A stretch of 9,494 bases of DNA from JACQKA01 sp964462785 (lineage in GTDB: Bacteria > Patescibacteriota > Minisyncoccia > Phycocordibacterales > UBA2100): contig CAYWZA010000033.1 of the NCBI GenBank assembly GCA_964462785.1, forward strand, positions 1 to 9,494, in the 5' to 3' direction. The notes beneath the pieces were generated by a model. The model was given only the letters and a program-made list of their open reading frames with translations. It did not search any database and was not told the DNA's origin. Made by a program: the position numbers and the translations under genes. Shown piece after piece: positions 5,060 to 9,494 of this stretch (position 1 is its first letter; each line of letters opens with the position of its first letter).

Positions 5060-6883
5060 TCATTCCACCGTCACTGATTTTGCGAGATTGCGTGGCTTAT
5101 CGACATTAAAACCCTTTTTGATGCCGACATAGTATGCAAAGAGCTGGAGCGGCACCATCGCGAGGAACGGTTCGAGCGGCTCCACTGTCTTTGGAATGAA
5201 AATAATGTCATCAGCAATACCAAAAAGCCTAGTGTCGCCGTCCGTACCCACCGCAAGCACCCGCCCTGATCGCGCCTTTATCTCCTGAATGCTCGAAACC
5301 ATCTTTTCAAACACACTATTTGCTGGGGCAATCGCGATCGTGGGAAAATCGGGGGTAATCAGCGCAATGGGGCCATGCTTCATCTCACCGGCACTGTATC
5401 CTTCGGCATGCACGTATGAAATCTCTTTGAGTTTGAGTGCGCCCTCGAGCGCCGCTGGATAATTATACCCACGCCCCAGAAAGAGCGCGTTGTCGTACTG
5501 CAGATATTTCTCCGCCAGATTCTCAATTTCTTTTGCCTGCTTGAGAATCGTTTCCACTTTTTCAGGTATGAACGCGAGCTCCTTCATAAGCTCACGATGT
5601 TCTTTCATTCTGCCATTTGCAAAATACAACGCCATAAGCGTAAGCACCGAGAGCTGCGAGAGAAACGCTTTTGTGGACGCAACGCCGATCTCCGGTCCCG
5701 CGTGGTTGTAGACGCCAGCATCCGTCTCGCGCGCAATGGTGGAACCGACGACGTTCACCACGCCAAGCGTCAATAATTTTTGCTGTTTTGCCTTGCGAAG
5801 TGCCGCGAGCGTGTCGGCGGTCTCTCCGGATTGAGAGATGGCAATAACCACTGTTCCCTCTGCAAGAGGTTCGTCGCGATAGCGGAATTCAGAAGCGAGC
5901 TGCACCTCCGTAGGGATGCGCGCAATCGATTCAAAAAGATACTCGCCCACCAGACCGGCGTAGTATGATGTGCCGCACGCAAGAATGAGGATGCGATTCA
6001 CTTTATTAAGCCGTGTACGCACCTGCTCAAGCCCGCCGAGCTTCACAAATCCGTCCTCAGCTCTGAGGCGCCCGCGCAGCGCAGCGCGAATGACATCCGG
6101 TCCTTCAAAAATCTCTTTGAGCATGAAGTGGGCATAATCGCCGCGCTGCGCCTGCTCGATCGTCCACTCAAGCTTTGTCACTTGTGAGAATTGCGGCTTC
6201 TGCGCGAGGTCGGTGATTGTGAGACGCCCCGCATCAATCTCTGCCACATCGCCATCTTTGAGATAGATGACGTTCTGTGTGATGTCGAGTAACGCTGACG
6301 GATCAGAAGCAACGATGTGCTCGTTCTCCCCGACGCCGATCACAAGCGGGCTCGATACGCGCGTCGCGTATATCACCTGCGGTCGCTCCGCATCGACGAC
6401 GACCAGTGCATACGCCCCGCGAATCACATGCAGCGTTTCATATAGAGCATCGCGAAAGCTCTTGCCTCCGCGCATACTCTCTTCAATGAGATGTGGAATG
6501 ACCTCCGTATCAGTTTCTGATGTAAAGGTGTGTCCTTTTTTAATAAGTTCATTTTTGAGCTCGACATAGTTTTCGATAATTCCGTTGTGCACGACCGCCA
6601 CACGCCCTTCGCAATCCACGTGTGGATGCGCATTCTGTTCAGAGGGAACACCGTGCGTCGCCCAGCGCGTATGCGCGATGCCTGAGATGCCGCGCAGATG
6701 CTCTTTGAGTGCTGCCGCCTCGAGATACGACACAGCGCCGGAGCGTTTGATCACCGTCGCCCGATCGTGCTCCAAAATGGCAACGCCCGCAGAATCATAG
6801 CCGCGATACTCCAGCGCCTTGAGCCCATTCAAAAGAATGGGGAGCGCCTCTCTTTTACCGACATAGCCGACTATTCCGCACAT
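5060..6883 (-). CDS. glmS: Glutamine-fructose-6-phosphate aminotransferase (isomerizing)
   Basis: Makes glucosamine-6-phosphate from fructose-6-phosphate and glutamine, the first step toward UDP-GlcNAc for cell-wall synthesis. The 607 residues are full length. Cys2 (MCGIVGYVG) is the class II glutaminase nucleophile, with HTRWATHG at 71-78 and SETDTE at 122-127. The first SIS domain begins at about 296 (ILACGTSYYAG) with SQSGET at 350-355. The second spans about 460-598, and the tail DKPRNLAKSVTVE carries Lys602, equivalent to the catalytic Lys near the C-terminus of the E. coli enzyme. The start is fixed by the required Met-Cys. Upstream, TAGGAT ends six bases before the ATG and can be read as a -10 of a leaderless mRNA or as a weak Shine-Dalgarno (AGGA). 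I see no glmS ribozyme in the short leader. Confidence 0.97.
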   Translation of the reverse strand: MCGIVGYVGKREALPILLNGLKALEYRGYDSAGVAILEHDRATVIKRSGAVSYLEAAALKEHLRGISGIAHTRWATHGVPSEQNAHPHVDCEGRVAVVHNGIIENYVELKNELIKKGHTFTSETDTEVIPHLIEESMRGGKSFRDALYETLHVIRGAYALVVVDAERPQVIYATRVSSPLVIGVGENEHIVASDPSALLDITQNVIYLKDGDVAEIDAGRLTITDLAQKPQFSQVTKLEWTIEQAQRGDYAHFMLKEIFEGPDVIRAALRGRLRAEDGFVKLGGLEQVRTRLNKVNRILILACGTSYYAGLVGEYLFESIARIPTEVQLASEFRYRDEPLAEGTVVIAISQSGETADTLAALRKAKQQKLLTLGVVNVVGSTIARETDAGVYNHAGPEIGVASTKAFLSQLSVLTLMALYFANGRMKEHRELMKELAFIPEKVETILKQAKEIENLAEKYLQYDNALFLGRGYNYPAALEGALKLKEISYVHAEGYSAGEMKHGPIALITPDFPTIAIAPANSVFEKMVSSIQEIKARSGRVLAVGTDGDTRLFGIADDIIFIPKTVEPLEPFLAMVPLQLFAYYVGIKKGFNVDKPRNLAKSVTVE

Positions 6884-6889
6884 ACTCGC

Positions 6890-6895
6890 ATCCTA
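6890..6895 (-). promoter_or_regulatory. Possible -10 hexamer of glmS
   Basis: TAGGAT on the minus strand matches four of six bases of TATAAT and lies exactly six bases before the glmS ATG, as at clpP, the secreted-protein gene and the protease gene. It overlaps AGGA, which could instead be a ribosome binding site. No good -35 is seen. Confidence 0.35.
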
Positions 6896-6941
6896 CAGTA
6901 GCAAAACAGCCATGAACAGCCTGTGAAGGACGCGTCTTATT

Positions 6942-6964
6942 GTGCGGGATACCGGAATCGAACC
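6942..6964 (-). pseudogene. 3' fragment of tRNA-Gly
   Basis: These 23 bases are identical to 7122-7144, that is, the last 22 bases of the intact tRNA-Gly (the T loop and 3' T-stem strand, the 3' acceptor strand and the discriminator) plus one base. The upstream partner of the T stem is altered (TCAGG instead of ACCGG), so the stem no longer pairs, and no 5' half is present. It is a remnant or an attachment-site copy, not a functional tRNA. Confidence 0.8.
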
Positions 6965-6988
6965 TGACGGTCACTAGGTTCACGCTTC

Positions 6989-7098
6989 GCACTTCGTGCT
7001 CGCATTCACCAAGTGCCGCGGGTCACGCCTCGCACCCGCGCTTTGCGCGGGTCCCGCTCCGGCGGTTCGATTCGGACGCATGTGCCACCGGCACATGC
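6989..7098. repeat. Hairpin-rich insert between tRNA-Gly 3'-end copies
   Basis: Three perfect stems: GCAC-TTC-GTGC (6989-6999), ACCCGCGC-TTT-GCGCGGGT (7034-7052) and GCATGTGCC-ACC-GGCACATGC (7078-7098). Between the last two, GGTTCGATTC (7064-7073) is an inverted copy of the T-loop word found at 6955-6964 and 7135-7144. No coding potential is apparent; ORFs here are antisense tRNA artefacts. Confidence 0.65.
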
Positions 7099-7122
7099 TT
7101 ATCCCTTCTTCGCTTCGCTCAG

Positions 7123-7193
7123 TGCGGGATACCGGAATCGAACCGGTGCTCTCAGTTTGGAAAACTGACGTTCTACCATTAAACTAATCCCGC
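7123..7193 (-). tRNA. tRNA-Gly (anticodon UCC)
   Basis: Reads GGA codons as glycine. On the minus strand a 71-base cloverleaf folds fully: acceptor GCGGGAT/ATCCCGC, a 4-bp D stem with loop AATGGTA, anticodon stem TCAGT/ACTGA with loop TTTCCAA (anticodon UCC at 7161-7159), a 4-base variable loop, and T stem ACCGG/CCGGT with loop TTCGATT. CCA is not encoded (ACTG follows). The discriminator is A73, whereas most bacterial tRNA-Gly have U73. The gene lies upstream of glmS on the same strand and downstream of the cysteine-rich mini-gene. Confidence 0.95.
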
Positions 7194-7259
7194 GTCATCT
7201 GAATTGTGCATTCCTTCATCTAGTCACCCCAGTGCAGTATTGCCTCAGTATCATCCACC

Positions 7260-7273
7260 TAAACTAATCCCGC
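7260..7273 (-). pseudogene. 5' fragment of tRNA-Gly
   Basis: These 14 bases equal positions 1-14 of the intact tRNA-Gly (7193-7180), located 80 bp upstream of it in the same orientation. The D loop and everything after it are missing. It is the counterpart of the 3' fragment on the other side of the intact gene. Confidence 0.7.
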
Positions 7274-7329
7274 AGTTGTTTCATCCTATCAAAAACCTGT
7301 AGAGTCGCCAGAGCATTTTGAATAGCAAT

Positions 7330-7422
7330 CTACTCCTCCCCATTGCAGCCGCAATCACATTGAATACCGGCGTGATCACATTTCTTTGCCCCATCGCACA
7401 CACACTGTCTATCGCTGTCCAT
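7330..7422 (-). CDS. Cysteine-rich mini-protein (30 residues), unknown
   Basis: A short ORF starting at ATG 7422 and ending at TAG 7330. The 30 residues contain six cysteines at 7, 9, 15, 22, 24 and 26 plus His17, in the pattern CxC-x5-C-x-H-x4-CxCxC; key pieces are CVCDGAKKCDH and CDCGCNGEE. The density and CxC spacing suggest metal binding (metallothionein- or zinc-knuckle-like) or disulfides; there is no signal peptide, so a cytoplasmic metal-binding peptide is more likely. An extended -10 promoter lies about 40 bases upstream. No Shine-Dalgarno site is close to the ATG. I do not recognise the family. A chance ORF cannot be excluded, but six Cys in 30 codons is unusual for non-coding DNA. 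Confidence 0.5.
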   Translation of the reverse strand: MDSDRQCVCDGAKKCDHAGIQCDCGCNGEE

Positions 7423-7457
7423 ATGTTTTTTAAAAATGTCTACTGAGTAGTGCTCCT

Positions 7458-7466
7458 ATTCTATCA
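7458..7466 (-). promoter_or_regulatory. Extended -10 promoter upstream of the cysteine-rich mini-gene
   Basis: On the minus strand TGA-TAGAAT is an extended -10 with a hexamer one base from consensus. The predicted start is near 7451, with a leader of about 29 bases to the ATG at 7422. No clear -35. The transcript could also include tRNA-Gly, since no T-tailed terminator is visible between them. Confidence 0.45.
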
Positions 7467-7530
7467 AATGAGAGCGTGTCCGGAAACCACCGCAGGTCCG
7501 GGCGCGACCCTCGTATTGCTCTAGACTGCC

Positions 7531-7560
7531 GAAAGCCCGCCCCCAAGGGGGCGGGCTTTC
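7531..7560 (-). terminator. Strong hairpin terminator of the acidic-protein gene
   Basis: Perfect 14-bp arms (7531-7544 and 7547-7560) with a two-base loop, almost entirely G and C, begin 12 bases after the stop of the minus-strand ORF at 7573. The end of the stem supplies only three T. It probably terminates transcription or protects the 3' end. Confidence 0.7.
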
Positions 7561-7572
7561 AAAAATTCATCG

Positions 7573-7731
7573 TTACTCGTCGTCTTCCCCTTCCATTCCG
7601 TAAAATCCCTCATCTTCCATAGGGTCCGCCTCTTCATCAGAATACCCTTCCACTTCCTCTACACCCTTCTTTTTCTTAGGATTAAAATCCTCCTCTACTT
7701 CTTCTGTTTCTTTGTCCCAATCATGTGCCAT
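7573..7731 (-). CDS. Small acidic hypothetical protein (52 residues)
   Basis: The ORF begins at 7731 (MAHDWDKETEEVEEDF) and ends with TAA at 7573. It is dominated by Glu and Asp, interrupted by a basic patch NPKKKKG at 17-23 and a short aromatic/glycine part EGFYGM at 41-46. It has no signal peptide, membrane segment or Cys. GAGGTG four bases before the ATG is a plausible ribosome binding site, and a strong hairpin follows the stop. Such short acidic tails or stand-alone acidic proteins are often disordered; the function is unknown to me. The promoter, Shine-Dalgarno and terminator arrangement supports a real gene. Confidence 0.7.
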   Translation of the reverse strand: MAHDWDKETEEVEEDFNPKKKKGVEEVEGYSDEEADPMEDEGFYGMEGEDDE

Positions 7732-7760
7732 AGCACCTCTGTATTACAAAACCATTAATA

Positions 7761-7777
7761 TGCTGAGTGTGTCAGCA
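7761..7777. promoter_or_regulatory. Inverted repeat between divergent genes
   Basis: TGCTGA and TCAGCA around GTGTG form a 17-bp dyad, 30 bp from the acidic-protein ATG and about 60 bp from the protease promoter. Its centre contains AGTGTGTCA (7766-7774), the same 9-mer found in the 4291-4301 and 4521-4531 repeats. A regulator site is possible. Confidence 0.4.
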
Positions 7778-7835
7778 TGGGGCATTGTATTTTGTTCCGC
7801 GCGCTCGTCAAGGGGTAATTTTCATGAGCGCTGTG

Positions 7836-7841
7836 TATAAT
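7836..7841 (+). promoter_or_regulatory. Consensus -10 six bases before the protease ATG
   Basis: A perfect TATAAT ends six bases before the ATG at 7848, so transcription should start at that codon. No -35 match is found at 16-18 bases. This element is the reason for choosing the 7848 start over the upstream ATG at 7824. Confidence 0.55.
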
Positions 7842-7847
7842 TGGAGC

Positions 7848-8993
7848 ATGCCGTGGACTCATTATCTTTTCACCGCCGTTTTTGTGGTACTGCTCGCGTT
7901 CATTATCGCGTCAACTCCCGATCATACTGAAGCACCGGTCGCTCCGCTGCCGCTCACTGTCATTGAGCATACCGAGCAAGCGACGACCAGCCCTACATTT
8001 TCCCCCGAAGCAGATATCGTCGCCGAGGTGCCGCCGCCTAAACCGGCGATTATAAAAAAGCCAGCGGCGCAGAGCACTGCTACGGCACAAACCCCGACCG
8101 CAAGCGAGTCCCAGGCGCAGGTGACGCGGATCAAAGAGCCGTATTCATTCCAGCCATACACCAATGAAGTACTCAATGCCTCCACGCGCGCATCACTCGT
8201 CAACATATTCTGTATGGTGAACAACGGGCAGTCGGTGAGCGGCAGCGGCACGATCATTGATCCGCGCGGCGTCGTGCTCACTAATGCGCACGTAGGGCAA
8301 TTTGTCATGCTCTCTGAAGTTTCGAGCGATATATCATGCTTTGGTCGCTCGGGTGCACCTGCAAGCGCCAAGTGGAAACTGCGCACTTTGTTTGTGCCTT
8401 CTACATGGGTGCATGAAAACGCGAAAAAACTGCGTACACCACAGCCAACAGGCACGGGAGAACACGATTATGCATTGCTGTTGCTTGAGCCGTTAGAAGG
8501 ATCTCCATTCGCTCCGCCATTTCCGTTTATGCCCTACGACACGCGTGAAGCAGTCTCGTTTGAGGGAGATCCCGTCATGCTTGCATCCTATCCTGCCGGT
8601 TTTGTCGGCGGGTATACCATTCAATCTGCGCTCTATCCTGCGACAACGATTTCAACTATCAAAAAACTTTACACCTTCAGAGACAACTCCATTGATGTGC
8701 TCTCGCTTGGCGGTGTCATACTCGCTCAAGGCGGCTCCTCGGGCGGTGCGACGGTAAATCAATGGGGGCGATTGGTGGGTGTCATCGTGACCACCAGCGA
8801 GGGCGCGACCACCGCGGAGCGCGACCTGCGCGCAGTCTCGCTCGCGCACATCAACAGAAGCGTCCGTGAACATACGGGCTCCGATCTGGAAGCCCTACTC
8901 GCTGACGACATCCGCGCACGCGCACAACAATTCCGCAACACCGAGCTCGCCCCCCTCGCCCAAGAGTTGGTAAATGAAATCCCCCAGCAATAA
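7848..8993 (+). CDS. Membrane-anchored trypsin-like serine protease
   Basis: Predicted extracytoplasmic serine peptidase of the chymotrypsin fold. From the 7848 start it has 381 residues: an uncleaved signal anchor at 4-23 (THYLFTAVFVVLLAFIIAST), a long Pro/Ala/Thr-rich linker to about 93, then the protease domain. The triad is visible: His148 in VVLTNAHV, Asp207 in EHDYALLLL and Ser298 in QGGSSGGATV, with GSGTI preceding the His as in DegP/trypsin-like enzymes. No PDZ domain follows; the C-terminus (about 335-381) is a charged helix. It may process surface proteins or serve envelope quality control; the substrate is unknown. An alternative start is ATG 7824, with AAGGGG upstream, adding eight residues. 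I prefer 7848 because of the TATAAT spacing. The stop codon lies in the loop of a hairpin shared with the convergent gene. Confidence 0.85.
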   Translation: MPWTHYLFTAVFVVLLAFIIASTPDHTEAPVAPLPLTVIEHTEQATTSPTFSPEADIVAEVPPPKPAIIKKPAAQSTATAQTPTASESQAQVTRIKEPYSFQPYTNEVLNASTRASLVNIFCMVNNGQSVSGSGTIIDPRGVVLTNAHVGQFVMLSEVSSDISCFGRSGAPASAKWKLRTLFVPSTWVHENAKKLRTPQPTGTGEHDYALLLLEPLEGSPFAPPFPFMPYDTREAVSFEGDPVMLASYPAGFVGGYTIQSALYPATTISTIKKLYTFRDNSIDVLSLGGVILAQGGSSGGATVNQWGRLVGVIVTTSEGATTAERDLRAVSLAHINRSVREHTGSDLEALLADDIRARAQQFRNTELAPLAQELVNEIPQQ

Positions 8994-9003
8994 ATGCTGG
9001 GGG
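8981..9003 (-). terminator. Hairpin overlapping the protease stop codon
   Basis: Perfect 9-bp arms CCCCCAGCA and TGCTGGGGG with loop ATAAA; the protease stop TAA (8991-8993) is in the loop. On the minus strand, ATTTCATTT follows the stem, a modest U-rich tail suited to ending the convergent gene at 9011. In the plus direction there is no T-run. Confidence 0.6.
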
Positions 9004-9010
9004 ATGTACG

Positions 9011-9494
9011 CTAGTACTTCGGCTGCTCGTTGAACGCAACGTCGTAGCCAAAGATGAGTTTTGCAACTGCAATTTCTTTATGCGGTCCGGTTGCCTTTGC
9101 AATATTGTCCGAAAGCTTTATCGCTGGCTTCCCTGCCGCTTCGGCAAGCTTCATCACCAATGAGAGCGGCGGAATACCAAGATCATTCGTCAGGTTGGTG
9201 CCCCAACCAAACGAAACGTTTATGTGCCGTTCAAACTCCGCATGGAGTTTGATCATTTTTTGCATATCGAGACCATCACTGAAAATGATCAGTTTGTCGC
9301 GCGCATCAATGCCGTGTTTTTTGTAGAACGACAGCACTTTCTTGCCGAACTCCCTTGGGTCGCCAGAATCCTGCCGAAAACCACGCCAATCGAGTGCATA
9401 CTGCCGGGATAGCCCATCGAGGAATGAGTCCGTACCAAATGTACTTCCCCCATTTCTTTGAACACTGAACTTGTGTAGTTAATGATGCCGTTTT
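9011..9494 (-). CDS. pncB: Nicotinate phosphoribosyltransferase, C-terminal part, cut by window edge and apparently frameshifted
   Basis: Converts nicotinate and PRPP to nicotinate mononucleotide in NAD salvage. The stretch reading to the stop at 9011 holds family landmarks in order: TFGTDSFL, RGFRQDSGDP (phosphate/PRPP-site region), IIFSDGLD, FGWGTNLTNDLG and KLAEAAGKPAIKLSDNIAKATG. The N-terminal part lies beyond 9494. The frame carrying these motifs is open only up to a TAA at 9481-9479, with no usable start near it, whereas the next frame from the window edge reads NGIINYTSSVFKEMG. Adding one G to the five-G run (plus-strand C at 9447-9451) joins the two frames as KEMGGSTFGTDSFL. So either the assembly lacks a base or the gene is broken. 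The 3' end converges with the protease gene. Confidence 0.85.

Noticed and set aside
6884..6941. A glmS ribozyme or riboswitch
   Set aside because: The spacer to the tRNA fragment is under 60 bases and shows no such pseudoknotted core.
7021..7098. A second tRNA on the plus strand, suggested by GGTTCGATTC
   Set aside because: The bases around this word do not form a 5-bp T stem, and no acceptor or anticodon arm can be drawn.
6940..7187. Plus-strand ORFs with CGIPESN-like peptides
   Set aside because: This peptide is the antisense translation of a tRNA 3' end, a common false gene call.
7767..7847. Longer protease start at GTG 7767 or ATG 7824
   Set aside because: The GTG start lies within a dyad and adds a non-signal-like stretch. 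ATG 7824 has a fair AAGGGG site, but the perfect TATAAT six bases before 7848 would start transcription after it. 7824 remains a real alternative.

Overview
The window looks like a chromosomal segment of a Candidatus Patescibacteria / CPR bacterium, most likely a Parcubacteria-type lineage. This rests on three things: compact housekeeping genes separated by hairpin-rich spacers; a hypothetical protein whose middle and C-terminal half match a lineage-typical family as I remember it; and several genes with a -10 hexamer six bases before the ATG instead of a Shine-Dalgarno site. TAA, TAG and TGA are all used as stops, so there is no sign of a recoded UGA. No phage, transposase or CRISPR array is visible.

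Layout. 1-1900: clpP (75-680), then a secreted peptidoglycan-binding protein with a CH-PPG motif and an FN3-like domain (790-1839) and its terminator. 1994-3591: promoter and gene of RNase Y. 3598-3625: a palindromic terminator serving the convergent hypothetical gene 3667-4203 (minus). 4204-4608: a spacer of about 400 bp between divergent genes, packed with perfect inverted repeats and flanked by two outward-facing promoters that share an 11-bp word. 4609-4881: HU gene and its terminator. 4951-5051: a 101-nt nested inverted-repeat element. 5060-6883: glmS (minus). 6942-7273: a tRNA-Gly(UCC) gene bracketed by a 3' fragment and a 5' fragment of itself, with a hairpin-rich insert. 7330-7422: a 30-residue cysteine-rich mini-protein (minus). 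7573-7731: a 52-residue acidic protein (minus) with a strong terminator. 7848-8993: a membrane-anchored trypsin-like serine protease. 9011-9494: the 3' part of nicotinate phosphoribosyltransferase (minus), cut by the window edge and apparently frameshifted.

The genes do not form one pathway. Protein quality control (ClpP, an extracytoplasmic protease), RNA decay (RNase Y), nucleoid structure (HU), amino-sugar supply for the envelope (GlmS) and NAD salvage (PncB) sit side by side as mostly single-gene transcription units. The least explained parts are the spacers: the palindrome cluster at 4232-4544, the 101-nt element at 4951-5051, the tRNA-Gly fragment cluster, and the cysteine-rich mini-gene.

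Two apparent one-base frameshifts lie at G runs (3717-3719 and 9447-9451). They may be assembly errors or real lesions.
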